Shown piece by piece: positions 37,677 through 48,180 of a DNA stretch of 64,000 bases (within the stretch, counting starts at the first letter, position 1; the number at the start of each line of letters is the position of its first letter). The notes below the pieces were generated by a model. That model did no database searches, was not told the DNA's origin, and worked only from the letters and a program-made list of their open reading frames with translations. The DNA is taken from contig JAGTJM010000033.1 of the NCBI GenBank assembly GCA_020747015.1, positions 124,001 to 188,000 on the forward strand, given 5' to 3'. The DNA is from Pyrenochaeta sp. MPI-SDFR-AT-0127. Lineage: Eukaryota > Ascomycota > Dothideomycetes > Pleosporales > Cucurbitariaceae. The position numbers were made by a program, and so were the translations under genes.

Positions 37677-38692
37677 TCATGATGAGCACCCGCATCCGGG
37701 CTTGCCGTGGTGTTTGAGATCGTGGTAGGCTCTGTCGACGATACTCTCGATTGACTCTGGTTGGAGCTGCAGAATATCGTTCGCACTATGTGACCGGAAG
37801 GACGATGAAGCATCCAGTTGCTCGTCGTACAACACGCTTCGCTCGAGCAAAAACATACCAGAATCGGGAAAGCCACGTTCGATTCTCACCTGGCCCTCTC
37901 GTATACATTCTTCCACGTCGTAGTTGCCCACAGTCCATTCACGACCAGTCGCTTTCTCTGCCGATCTGAGTATCTCGTTGGCTGAGGTCATGACGCCCGC
38001 AGCATAGATGTACCGGTTGTTGACTTTATCCCAATTTTGGATTGCCTTTACAACAACTTCTCCAACTCTTTGGAGACTGGATGCGGCAAACGGCTCTGTG
38101 CCGATGCCGTGAATCGTTGCACTGTGCCACTCCATGTCAAAACCTAGGTCACCGCTGATAAGATTTGTGTCTAGTGTATATCCTGTTGCGATTCCAGACC
38201 ACTCGAAAGTCGGTTTCGCCTTGGAGACTGCTCGAAGGTGCTGTATAACCTTGGCTCGTCCGGCATACTTCGTGATTCGCGCTTGTATCTCTTTGTTCAA
38301 TGTGTCGTGTCCAAACTCATGTGGTATGAATCGCTTTACATTTGCGGCGACCACAGCATCAACGATATGTATCTGGAGTTCGGAATCTCCACCAGACATG
38401 GTGCTTATAACAAGGTCTTGCCCAGCAAAGGCTGACCTAAGCGAAGCCGAAGAGAAGTCCGACTTGGTCTGGATGACCGCCGACTTAGCGATATGTAGTG
38501 GTAGACTCAGCGTTTGTGAAGGGTACGTCAAGATATTTACTTGAAATCCTGAGCTGGCATATCCAGAGCCAGCGGGAATCAAGGCATTGAGGATTGTGAG
38601 ACAGAGCTCCCAATTCTATGGATGGGTTAGGAGAGCAAGTGTGGTAGAATGATTGCACGTACGCCAAGCAACATCACCTTTTCAATCGCCAT
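37677..38692 (-). CDS. NmrA-like / isoflavone-reductase-type atypical SDR with altered Gly motif
   Basis: Member of the NmrA-like NAD(P)-binding family; such proteins are redox sensors or reductases. Exons are 38692..38663 (30 nt, MAIEKVMLLG) and 38615..37677, joined in phase 0 to 322 residues. The fold is clear from FQVNILTYPSQ, DLVISTMSGGDSELQIHIVDA, VKRFIPHEFGHDTLN, FEWSGIATGYTLD and ANEILRSAEKATGREWTV. However, the nucleotide-binding GxGxxG motif reads G-N-W-E-L-C across the intron, so two of three Gly are replaced, each by a change that one base could explain. Binding of NAD(P) may be weak or lost. The end is Cys-rich (GCGCSS). It shares a 682-nt upstream region with the divergent nuclear ATP8 gene. 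Confidence 0.82.
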
Positions 38693-39374
38693 GATTGCTG
38701 AGAAACCGTGAAGAGATCCTTGAAGAGAGGTGTAGCAGTGCGGACAACTACCCGGGCTTTATACACCAAGCGCCCATCACCCGACACGGCTCAATGGAAG
38801 GGCTAGCGCTGGCTGTAAATTAGCATGAGGAGGTGCGAACAGCGGTCGGCGTGAACAGCCATGCAGCCGTCATGTGTTGTGCTATTGCTTGAACTTGGTT
38901 CTATTATTGTTGATGCGGCTATATTAGCATGAGGCTCTGTGACAATGCTGCTTTGGGATAAAAGCGCTACCCACGTGGGGGGTGTCAGTAGTCGGGAATG
39001 AGACATGAGCAGTTCCGCACTTATGCTGCCGCGCATTGAATAAGACACGCAAGCCATCGGTGATTTCAGAGGCAGCTTCAAGACGAGGTAAGGCAGGATA
39101 AATCTACTCTCTTGACAGTGTTGAGCGAAGGACAGGCGTGTTGCCAAGCACTCTGCGCACGTGACACGGACTTTTCCGGCATCGCAGCTGTCGAGCTTTT
39201 GCCGACGACACTTCGCAGCAGCACCAAACCTCCCGCATCTGCACCACCATCACCGCTCATCTCCCCGGGCTTCGAAACACCCGTCCCGTGCGTCAATTCC
39301 CCTGTCGCAAGCTCCAGCTCGCCAATTGCACTCCCCCAGCAGCGCGCTGACCCGCAACCTCCAGACAGCCCAAC
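38693..39374. other. Divergent promoter region, NmrA-like gene (-) and ATP8 (+)
   Basis: 682 nt. A TATA element for the minus-strand gene is visible at 38758..38763. The half next to ATP8 is GC-rich with CACC-type tracts and no TATA, as expected for a housekeeping gene. Confidence 0.5.
38758..38763 (-). promoter_or_regulatory. Putative TATA box of the NmrA-like gene
   Basis: TATAAA on the minus strand, 66 nt upstream of the ATG at 38692, in the sense context GTGTATAAAGC. The spacing is usual for a fungal core promoter. This is a sequence match only. Confidence 0.5.
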
Positions 39375-39727
39375 ATGAACGCCCGTTTCCTCCGCCCCTT
39401 CGCCAGGGCCGCTTTCCGCGCGCCCACCGCCGTCCGCCCATCGGTGATGGCGCGCCCTGCGCTCGCAGCGAGCCAGAACAAGAAGACTGAGGTTGGACCG
39501 CAGCAGATGGTGCGATCAACTCTGTGTGTGGAACTCCCAGGACAAGCTAATCCATGTGATAGACAATCCTCAAGTCGGCGATGCCTCAGCTCATCCCCTT
39601 CTTCTTCGTCAACGAGACCACCGTGGCCTTCGTTCTGCTGCCATCGCTCATCTACATCTTCTCCAAGTACATTCTGCCCCAGCGCGTGCGCCTGTTCGCC
39701 GCCCGTCTCTTCATCAGCAAGTTGTAG
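39375..39727 (+). CDS. ATP8: Nuclear-encoded mitochondrial ATP synthase subunit 8
   Basis: Subunit 8 of the F1Fo-ATP synthase, part of the membrane Fo stator; normally encoded in fungal mtDNA. Exons are 39375..39509 and 39563..39727, joined in phase 0 across a 53-nt intron (GTGCGA donor, GCTAAT branch, GATAG acceptor), giving 99 residues. The first 45 residues look like a mitochondrial presequence: no acidic residue before position ~39, and Arg spaced every few residues (MNARFLRPFARAAFR). Exon 2 contributes TILKSA and then a complete 48-residue Atp8. That part starts MPQLIPFFFVNE, continues with one membrane helix and ends in KYILPQRVRLFAARLFISKL, the usual length and layout. Codons are GC-rich and nuclear in style. 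The intron and presequence exclude a recent mtDNA insertion. Confidence 0.9.
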
Positions 39728-40466
39728 GGAAGGACTGAGACAGAAGCGAGGGAAGGAACAAGGGACAATTGTGTACAATTAGGGGAGATGTGCTCATAGA
39801 CAATTGATTGGCATTGCACGACGAATTGCACTTCTCTTGGCGTGAACCACCGATTTGAGAAATATATTCCAGGGATTTGCGCATGCGCATTCATGAATAT
39901 CGAAAACTGCACAGTATTCGTGTCTACTCCACTCCCTCCAGTTCTCTATCACATAGAACACAGGGCGACTTACGCTTGCACAATATCAGCACAAATAGCC
40001 CAACGCCGAAGGTGGACTGATGATGAACGTCAAAAATATAGTATAAGTCGAAACTATGCAATTGATTTTATTGGGTGTTTCCGGAACAAAGAGAACCCAA
40101 CCTTACAAAGCAATATCGCTCCGACGAGGTAAAACATGCCACATGCATAAGGCCTCCCATCTTGCAAGGCTGTGCAGTCCCCAAATTACACCCGAGTCCG
40201 CAGGGCGACTAGCCAAGTATGGTACGCCTTACTACTGAAGGTGATCAGCCATTGTTATTGCACCTTTTCTCTCACAGGATCCTGTGGCGCAGTTGCCTGC
40301 ACCCGGCTTGGAGCCTTGCAGTGGATCATCGACCCTTGGCACCCGTCATAAACGGAACATGCTACCCTTTCACTCGTATTCTAAAGAGGCACAATGCTGG
40401 AGTAGCCGTTAGATATAAACTCCTTTGTCCACTAGTAGCAAAAATGGTATTTCCACATCACTACAA
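39728..40466. other. Intergenic between ATP8 and GPI-protein gene
   Basis: 739 nt, both flanking genes on the plus strand. It holds the ATP8 terminator and the next promoter, with a TATA element at 40414..40419. Nothing else was recognised. Confidence 0.5.
40414..40419 (+). promoter_or_regulatory. Putative TATA box of the GPI-protein gene
   Basis: TATAAA in the context GATATAAACTCC, 53 nt upstream of the chosen ATG at 40467. Position and sequence fit a core promoter and favour that start over upstream in-frame non-ATG codons. Confidence 0.5.
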
Positions 40467-41300
40467 ATGCAACTTCAATACCTAGCAACCAGCCTCGCCG
40501 TTTTCGTCGCCGCATCAGCACAGAACACAACAGATACAACGTTCAATTTCAACTGCAGCTCACTCACCTCTCCATTCTCCAGTTCCGGTCAAGATGTCCT
40601 TGAATTCAACTACACTGCTCCCTCCTCCGTCACCTATCGTGTGAGCGAGGCTGTAATCTGCCCTTCCAACGCCACGGTCAACGACACAACCTGCCTCATC
40701 GAAGCAGCAGGCCGAATTAGTGTTCATGCCACTACAAACATTACAGAGATCAACGATGTCTCTGTTCTCAAATCCCTGTTGCGAAGAGCGCTGGAAAGCA
40801 GCGGCGCCGTGAGAAGTGAACTCGACATCGACATGTACTTGGAAGACCGGGTCTTCGATGGGCTACCACGGACTCACTATGTCAAGCCGGGCGAGGCAGC
40901 GTACTTTGCGTTTACGCCCAGCATGCGCTGTTTCAACGGCACTATTTCGACAATCCCTACGTGCACGGAGCTTGACGAGACTGTGCGCCGGACAGCCGAC
41001 ACATTCAACGGGAAGGGGTTGAACGTGTGCATACCCGTTCTGAGGAAGGCCATTAAGCGCACTAGTAAGGTGGAAGGAAGCCTAGGGGTGGTTGTGATCA
41101 GCGAAGAAGAGGCGAGAAGGGAGGGTATGAGCACGAATCCTGCGGACCCTAACCGTGGAAATTCGAGCGACGACGAAGATGACGGGGTTACAAGAGATCC
41201 GCCTGGGACTGTGGTGGGTGCAAGTGCGCGGCTAGATGCCGGAATATTTGGGACTGTGGCCGTTGCACTACTTGCATTGCACATGGGCAACATGGCATGA
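40467..41300 (+). CDS. Secreted, N-glycosylated, probably GPI-anchored protein
   Basis: Function unknown. Single exon, 277 residues from the ATG at 40467, chosen because it directly starts a signal peptide (MQLQYLATSLAVFVAASAQ) and lies behind a TATA box. The mature part has at least eight N-x-S/T sites (NTT, NCS, NYT, NAT, NDT, NIT, NGT, NSS) and several Cys, as expected outside the cell. An acidic Ser/Asp linker follows. The C-terminus is a short hydrophobic helix (IFGTVAVALLALHMG) with a small-residue stretch before it, the usual GPI-anchor signal. It ends 155 nt from the convergent phospholipase gene. It is likely a cell-wall or plasma-membrane surface protein. Confidence 0.8.
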   Translation: MQLQYLATSLAVFVAASAQNTTDTTFNFNCSSLTSPFSSSGQDVLEFNYTAPSSVTYRVSEAVICPSNATVNDTTCLIEAAGRISVHATTNITEINDVSVLKSLLRRALESSGAVRSELDIDMYLEDRVFDGLPRTHYVKPGEAAYFAFTPSMRCFNGTISTIPTCTELDETVRRTADTFNGKGLNVCIPVLRKAIKRTSKVEGSLGVVVISEEEARREGMSTNPADPNRGNSSDDEDDGVTRDPPGTVVGASARLDAGIFGTVAVALLALHMGNMA

Positions 41301-41455
41301 CGACAAGTACTGAGGATATAGAATCTCTGAAAATTAGGCAGACGCAAGAATACCCCTACGACTATTTCCACAAATTGAATGAGAAAATTACTCTATACCC
41401 TCGTTTCTGAACTCCCTTGCTCACCATACAATGCGCTCACCCCTCATCCCTACTC

Positions 41456-42211
41456 CTACTCCTCCAGTTCTGCGTCCAGTTCTGCGTCCAGCTTAGCCAA
41501 GGCCTTTTGGTCCATCTCCTCCAGTCCAGTCGTAGCCACGTTCAACATCTGCGTAGCGACACTTGCTCCGAACATCCGCACAGACCGGTAGTACATTTTG
41601 GCCATGGTCCTGCAAGCGTCCTTGGAGCCATTCTCATGGGCACACTGATTGAACATGTCGTTCTTGAAGTTCTTGTCGATTTTCTTTCTGTCTTGCTGCA
41701 ATCACATGTGCATTAGTATTCAAACGGCTGTGGGTGGTTGGTAGCAGAAAGACCAGAGCCAATGAAAGCGGACATGACAAATGGACGTAATTGGTGGACG
41801 GGGACGTTTATGCAAAGGAGGGGGAAATCTTGCCTTGGTGAAGCGGCCTTGAAGCTTGTAATTGCGGTACCCAAAGTCGTGGCGATTGCACGAGTTCTTG
41901 ACTATAAGAGCATTCGTGAGCCGGAGGGGGTGAAAGCTATAGTTGTTATCAAGCCAAAACGGGCTTCACTTACAGTTCCAACCAAACGGACTATCGTCCG
42001 CATTGGTGCACCCGTCTGCCTCCCAGGTCAGCCCCTGGGGGCCAGCCTTTGCGTCGCGCAACTTGACGAAGTCTGCCATCGGGGTGTCGAAGATCACTTT
42101 GGTGGTCCATAATTCCCGAGCTATTCGCTCTAGATTGGGGTCCACTGGGGGCGGGGAGGAGAAGACGAGGCTTGCAAAGCCGAGGAAGATGATGACGAGA
42201 ATGTTGTTCAT
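41456..42211 (-). CDS. Secreted phospholipase A2 (prokaryotic/fungal type), paralogue 1
   Basis: Small secreted phospholipase A2 of the PF09056 type, which hydrolyses the sn-2 bond of phospholipids. Exons are 42211..41974, 41901..41834 and 41695..41456, giving 181 residues. Residues 1-18 form a signal peptide. The calcium-loop region reads DGCTNADDSPFGWN and the catalytic motif is CNRHDFGYRNYK, with the His-Asp pair. The second intron starts with GC instead of GT (AAG|GCAAGA), which fits the GC-AG class and aligns exactly with the GT-AG intron of the neighbouring paralogue. A 12-nt tandem duplication adds an extra DAEL at the C-terminus. It lies 1.1 kb from paralogue 2 on the same strand. Confidence 0.88.
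41462..41485. repeat. 12-nt tandem duplication within the PLA2 C-terminus
   Basis: Two identical 12-nt copies (TCCAGTTCTGCG on the plus strand) followed by a partial third. They encode DAEL twice near the C-terminus of the phospholipase and keep the reading frame. Confidence 0.8.
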
Positions 42212-43336
42212 GGTGTAGAAGTGCTACTATAATCGTGGGAAGTTGTAAGATATTGGTTGTGAAGATAGTTATAGAAGTGTAAGAAAAGATGGAAAGGGGC
42301 TGCAAATCGCCTTCTTTTAAGTATCCTGCTTGGAAATCGATTGGATATGTTTTGACGCTGATATATGATTTGCAATGGAGAACATTGGATGTGGAGAGAT
42401 CCACATAAAGGGGTTCATGATCCACTGCGCGCGGGATGATGGATATTGGGGCGCTTAATACTGATAGTATAATACAAGTGGCCAGGCATGATGGCGCGCA
42501 GGATTATGATTACTACAATAATTGATGTTTCAATGAGATTTTGCGACACAGTAAACCTTAGAAGTAAAGTAAGGATGCGGGGTGTGTGACATGACAGCTT
42601 AAGGTACCCTACCTGCTTTCTGTTCAAGCAATCCAGCTGCTTGATTGGACGATTTGACCTTAAAAGCGCAAGCCCTATTCGCTCATTACACTCTAGTCAT
42701 TTAAACTAAAGAGGGGTATGTAGAATTACTAAAGTGCACCTAAGATTAGTATTAGATGGTCGTGAAGTAATTACTAATAAGCATCCATAAGTAAGAAATC
42801 AAGCAAAGCTTAGCAAGCTTATTCAAGGCTTCTGCGAAAGCCCTCTCAGTAAACCTCCAACCAATTCCATTTTGTTTGACAGATGTACGCAATTATTCTG
42901 GGCCTAGCCAAGATGAAGCGTACTAAGACCCATACGCAAGTGCAGAGGACCATGGTGTGTGCGCACAAGGATTGTTAGGCATTCGGTTATTTGAATGCAC
43001 GTGGTATAATGATACGCCGTGCTTCGTGATGATAGTGAAGCTAGACGCGATAAGGCTCAACTACACTGAACTATCGGATTACCTAACATTTCAAAAGATA
43101 TCCACATCTCCCTCTCTGAGCCGTATAGTAAGCAGTATGTCGTTAGTTAAGCAGTCTTTCAAAATTGCCAAAAAGCACTCCCCTACCATTGTACACTGCA
43201 CGCACGCCTTGTCCAACATGCAGACAGTATTTCACATCACCAAGCACATGAGTATGACGTAACTTGCCAAATGCTGTATTTGGTTTTTGAATACTCAAAA
43301 TCTCGCAAAAATACATTTCGACTTTGATCATTGCTA
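42212..43336. other. Gene-free stretch between the two PLA2 genes
   Basis: 1.1 kb. The part 42.6-43.2 kb is AT-rich with TTAGTATTA- and TAATTACTAATAAG-like runs and no coding signal. It must contain the promoter of paralogue 1 and the terminator of paralogue 2. I found no third PLA2 remnant. Confidence 0.5.
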
Positions 43337-44177
43337 TCAAAGTTTCGCCTTCTCCGCCTCCAACTGCGCCATCCTCGCCTCGAGAATTTCCGCAGCGCGC
43401 TTCTTCCCAAACGCCTTGACGGCCTCGTAGTAGACGGTGGCGGTTGCTTCACACGCGCTCTTGAACGTCTCTCGCGCGCACTGGGCATACATGTCGCTCT
43501 TGAACTTGCTGTCGATGCGTGCCTTGTTTGCCTGGAATGATAGTTAGTACAAAACAAATCCCTCCCCTCTGCAGGGTGTAAGTGGTATATGCATACGTCT
43601 GTGAAGCGAGACTGCTTTTTGAAGTTTCGGTAGCCAAAGTCGTGGCGGTAGCATGAGTTTTGGACTGCGAGGGATGGTTAGTCGTGGAGCTGGAAAGGGT
43701 TTGTGTGTTGAATGGTCCAAAAATACTATGAGCGAGGGGGGCCAAAACATAATGTGAATATAAATTTCTTAACATTGCACAAAAGAGGGAATGGACTACA
43801 CATTGCATTGGAAATGCATCTGTGATACGAGAAATGCTTCAAATATTTCTGATACACCTGAATACAAAAATATCTCTTTTCCTTGGCAGAAAACAGAAAT
43901 AGACAAGGACAGAAATAGACGAGGACAAGTATATGAATATATTCTTACAATCAAATCCAAACGGATTGTCCGGGCTAGACGAGCACCCATCCGAGCTCCA
44001 GTCGAGCTCTGCAGGACCAACCTTGTTATTGCGATTGGAGATGAACTGGCTTATGGAAATGGTAAATGTGTAGCTGTCGGTGACGGTCTGCAGATTGGAC
44101 TGGCGCTCGGCAAGTTGGGTGGGGGCGGCGAACGCGAGGGATGCGAGGCCCAGAATGGAGAGGAATACGGACTTCAT
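43337..44177 (-). CDS. Secreted phospholipase A2 (prokaryotic/fungal type), paralogue 2
   Basis: Second PF09056-type phospholipase A2. Exons are 44177..43949, 43664..43597 and 43531..43337, giving 163 residues. It has a signal peptide (MKSVFLSILGLASLAFAA), a loop DGCSSSPDNPFGFD, and the catalytic block CYRHDFGYRNFKKQSRF. Both introns sit at the same codons and phases as in paralogue 1, and exon 2 is 68 nt in both, so the pair arose by duplication. All splice sites here are GT-AG. The C-terminal helix is charged (LEARMAQLEAEKAKL) and ends earlier than in paralogue 1. The two proteins differ widely in sequence, so the duplication is not recent. Confidence 0.9.
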
Positions 44178-44335
44178 CGTGGCTGGGGGACGAACTTGGG
44201 ATTAGGATAGTATGAAGGTGGGATTGAAGATTTGGAATTTGAAGAGTGGAAAGTCAGGTATGGTATTTGGTTAATGAACCAATTCTACTTTGCTTGAAGT
44301 TCGACTTGATGCTTCTCACTCGGGGAGAGGCAATC

Positions 44336-44344
44336 TTTTTATAT
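44336..44344 (-). promoter_or_regulatory. Putative TATA box of PLA2 paralogue 2
   Basis: ATATAAAAA on the minus strand about 160 nt upstream of the ATG at 44177. The spacing allows a leader of ~100 nt. Sequence match only. Confidence 0.35.
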
Positions 44345-45695
44345 TCATTTTTACAAGGCCCAAAAATACCTTTCTTACTCCCTGGAGATGACATAGATTC
44401 GCATTTGCCCTCGTTCCCCGTTCTGCCAGTCACCTGTTGCTCCCGTTTACGAGCCTCAAGCCGTTCCTGCATACACGCCACTCTGCAAGCCCCTCACACA
44501 TGGTCTACCCATTGCACACCATTCGCCGGGCAAGTGCATCCCACGATGTTCTCCAAGGCAGTTTTGCTTGGTCCCCGGTGTCGGTTTTGCGCCCAGCGTT
44601 TAGATTACTTGGGCATGGCGGGGTGTCGCGATCTGATTGGTGGGGTGGCGAATCGATCATCCGTAGATCCACGGCGTCAAGCGAGAGTGAAGGGCAGCTG
44701 CCTGGTTAAGCATAGTAAGCCGGCGGGATTTACATGGAGAAAGGGAAGCGTGGAAACACGGTAATGCCGGGTCATATGGGGTTGTATAAGCTGGCAAATG
44801 AGGGACCGACAGGTGTGCCTTGTGGGGATGTTGATTCGCCGTATAACAGCGCAAACATACGAGGCGAACACGCATCCGCGACGGGGTCCCCCGAACATGA
44901 ACATTCTCTCCTTATTGTCCCCAGATCAAGTAAACCAGAGCAGGAGCATCTTGTGCGCTCAGATTAGAACGAACTTGAAGATTCGGCAAACGTTGGGTAT
45001 ACAACGTCAGCCATCCTGGATATGGCCGGCTTAAGACTAGATAGCGATGCCATGGCCTGGTCGTGTTCAAAGGAAGGGTGTGAATGGCTCAACCGTCGTC
45101 GATCGCCTCGTCAAGGCTCTTGGGTACACAGGCTGAGCAATGGGGCTGAACGAGGCGTTTGCACGTTTGTATGGATGCGGGGTAAGGTAACATCCGAATG
45201 GGCTCCATAAAGAGGACAGTGTAGTCGAGAGAGCGAGTTGTATCCGTAACCTGCACATCAAACCTCGTATCGTTATGTCAGAGCGCGAGCGCCCGTCTAA
45301 GATCGCTGGGGGCTGTTTGTGTGGATCGTTGAGGTACACGATTGATTTTCCCGAGGTATCCAGCTGGCCGCCAGAGGTAAATTGTCGCATGGATGCTCTA
45401 TAGTTAGCTCGTAATGACAAAGATAGGTCACTTCATGTCAGTGTACCAAGTGCCGCAAGTGGCTCTCGTCTCTGCAGGGCATTGCGCTCATTATACCCCT
45501 GAAGGACTTTTCATTTCCTTGCTCTGATTCGAAGGATGCATCTCAGCTGAGGGACTTTGAGAGCAGCGAGGACAGCAAACGCGCCTTCTGTGGTAATTGC
45601 GGAAGTGGTAAGTTGCAAGGTGGAGACGGAGGCTGATTGAGCCTTGGCAGTCTTTGCCATGGTGAATGGCCGGAGAAACCGCTGGTTGACGCAGG

Positions 45696-45971
45696 ATGAC
45701 AGGGCTCACGTTCCGCAATTCAGTTCACATGCCGGACACAGTTGAGGTTTTTGTGGGCACGCTGGACGAGGAGTACTTGATAGGCAAGGTGAAGAAAGGC
45801 GAGGAGAGCAAGTCAGGCCAGAAGCAGGAGCGAGAAGGAGGCTATGGCAAGCAACTCGCGGTTGTGCAAGAGACGCTGTTTTGGAACCAGCGGATCGAGG
45901 GAGTCACCGATCTTAGTCCCAGCGGCAAGAAGTGGTGGGGCATGATCTTCGACGGCGAGAGCTTTGAGTAA
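45696..45971 (+). CDS. Doubtful small ORF, 91 residues
   Basis: ATG-started ORF with charged, low-repeat composition (VKKGEESKSGQKQ..., then GKKWWGMIFDGESFE at the end). No family recognised, no signal peptide or membrane helix. It is kept only because its composition looks more protein-like than other ORFs in this 2.1 kb gap. It may be chance. Confidence 0.2.
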   Translation: MTGLTFRNSVHMPDTVEVFVGTLDEEYLIGKVKKGEESKSGQKQEREGGYGKQLAVVQETLFWNQRIEGVTDLSPSGKKWWGMIFDGESFE

Positions 45972-46318
45972 TTAAGTGAAAATGAATGGAATGGCTGTCT
46001 GTGTTTGGGAGAGGAGACCACAAGCATGGTGGTTATCGATAGGCACATGGGCAGGAGGAAGGTGTGTTATCGATAACAAAGTCGCGTCGCGCCTTGCACC
46101 AAAAGTCCACAGCGCTAATGAATTGCTCTCCAATGAACGTATGACGGACCGACAATAAACTTGGCCCCGTACACACTGCTCGACTCCTTTCAGCGTGCGA
46201 CTTTGTTCAACATGCCATTCTCGACGGTTGCACGGCAGGCAGGTCACCCGATGCCCTGAGCCCTGAGCCTGCGCCCTGTGATGTTGTCGCTCCCCACCCT
46301 TTCTTGGCACTCGTCGTA

Positions 46319-48180
46319 ATGGCCGGCCAGCAGTTGTATGAGCTCGCCGAAGCGTCTCCGTTGCAAGCTCCAGCCCGAACAATGCCGCCAGATGGAGACG
46401 AACAAGTGTATGCAGTGGATCCGAGATTGCACAAAAGAACCGTCTTGAAGCTTGACTTTCTGCTGCTACCGTTCCTCGCGCTTCTGTTCCTCTTCAACGC
46501 GCTTGATAAAGCAAATGTACCATCACTCCAGGCTGAACACTCCACCTCAGACTGACTTGTGCCTCTGCAGATTGGAAACGCCGAGTCTGCACACTTCACC
46601 ACCGATATTGGTCTCGACAAGAGCGATGTCAACACTGCCGTTGCCCTCTTCTTCGCCTTCTTCGTCTCGCTACAACCCCTCGGCGCTGCTTTGGGCAGGC
46701 GATATGGCATGGTAGCCTGGGTACCGAGCTGCATGCTGCTGTGGGGCGTGTCGACGGCGCTGCATGCCTGGGTGCGACACAGATGGCAGCTGTATACGCT
46801 GCGCATCTTCATCGGCTGCCTTGAGGGTATGGAGTTGACCAGGAACCATGTCCATGCCAGCGAATACTGACTAGCCGTGTAGCTGGCTTCTACCCCGTCA
46901 CCGTCACCTACCTCTCGCTCTTCTACACGCGGTACGAATTCGGCAAACGCCTGTCGCTATTCTACGGCCAAGCTGCGGTTGGCGGTGCACTTGGTGGCAT
47001 TATTAGCTATGCCGTCTTCTCCCACTTCGGCGACGACGGCGGAGATGCGCATGCCACGACTGGATGGCGACCATGGCAGATACTGTTTCTGCTAGAAGGA
47101 ACTCTGACTGTCGTGCTTGCCATGATTGGCTACTTCTGGCTACCACACAGCGTGGAGACTGCATGGTTTCTGACGCCAGAGGAGAGATTGTACGCAAAGT
47201 CGCGCGTTGTTCAGGACAGAGACATACAAAATGTGACAGTTACAGCACGACATGGCAACGACGATGAGAGAGAGTACGACGAAGAGTTTCGCGGTCTGCT
47301 GAACCCCTCGAAGCCCACAACCTCGACCTCTGGGCTCGGTTCGCTCGACGACCGTGGCTTGAGCCCCCGCGATATCTTCTCCGCCATCTTCAACACAAAG
47401 ATCTGGCATATCCTGGCCTGCAACATTCTTTCAGCTGTCCCCGTCTATGCCTTCTCCGTCTTCCTCCCACTCGTCCTTGCGCCTCTGACTAAGAAGTCGA
47501 ACCCTGCGCTCCTCAACCTGCTCACAGCGCCTCCACATCTTTGTGGTGCCACAACCCTCTTTTTCTTCGCTCGCTACAGTGACAGGCACCGCATACGCCT
47601 CATGCCCGTGCTTTTCGGACTCGCCATCATGGTCGTAGGACTGGCCACTGTAGTTGCCATGCCACCCTCATGGGCTGTGCCACGCTACCTGGCCCTCAAT
47701 GTCCTCCTCTCCGGCACGTACGTTGCATCTCCACTTACTGTGGCGTGGATATCTGACAATTCCCCCTCACCTGGCAAGCGTGCAATACTGCTTGGCATCA
47801 ACGGCTGGGGTAATTTGGCTGGTATACTTTCAGCCATGCTCTTTAGGCCAAAATATGCCGACTCGGGCTACATTGTACCCTTTTGGTGGACGCTAGCCTG
47901 TATTGCTCTCTCCGCAATCGGCTTCCTCATGTTTCTGAGAAGGCTGAGAATCGAAAACGACAGTCGACAGGCTATCTTGAGGAATTGGAGCGAGGAAGAG
48001 GTTGATCAAGAAAGAAATGAAGGCACTGGGCCGCTTACACAGGGCCATCGATGGCCGAAGCGGGTGGTCGGTATAGCAGGATCAAACGCAAGGCTAGCCT
48101 GGCTGACCGAATGGCTGGACAAAGCTACACAATCTGGTAGAGAGGGTGATGAGAAGATTACCTTTGTCTATGGACTTTAA
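46319..48180 (+). CDS. MFS transporter, anion:cation symporter (allantoate permease) family
   Basis: Major facilitator of the Dal5-like ACS family, which imports organic anions, vitamins or small peptides. Exons are 46319..46516, 46571..46826 and 46883..48180, phases matching, 583 residues. Family features are LDKANIGNA spanning the first intron (usual start of helix 1 onwards), RRYGMVAWVP, RIFIGCLEAGFYP spanning the second intron, and LFYTRYEFGKRLSLFYGQAA. WFLTPEER also appears, and NGWGNLAGILSAMLFRPKYA comes near the end. A long acidic central loop (~residues 240-300) separates the two six-helix halves. Substrate unknown. The ATG at 46319 is chosen as the first in-frame Met before a conserved cytosolic start. 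Confidence 0.9.

Larger units (their letters stand above)
44178..46318. other. Gene-free stretch between PLA2 and MFS genes
   Basis: 2.1 kb between divergent genes. It contains a TATA-like element for the PLA2 gene and one doubtful ORF at 45,696-45,971, listed separately. Nothing else was recognised. Confidence 0.45.

Noticed and set aside
43791..44210. 139-codon plus-strand ORF.
   Set aside because: Antisense to PLA2 exon 1 and intron; composition is not protein-like.
46207..46812. 201-codon minus-strand ORF.
   Set aside because: Antisense to exons 1 and 2 of the MFS gene; no family features.
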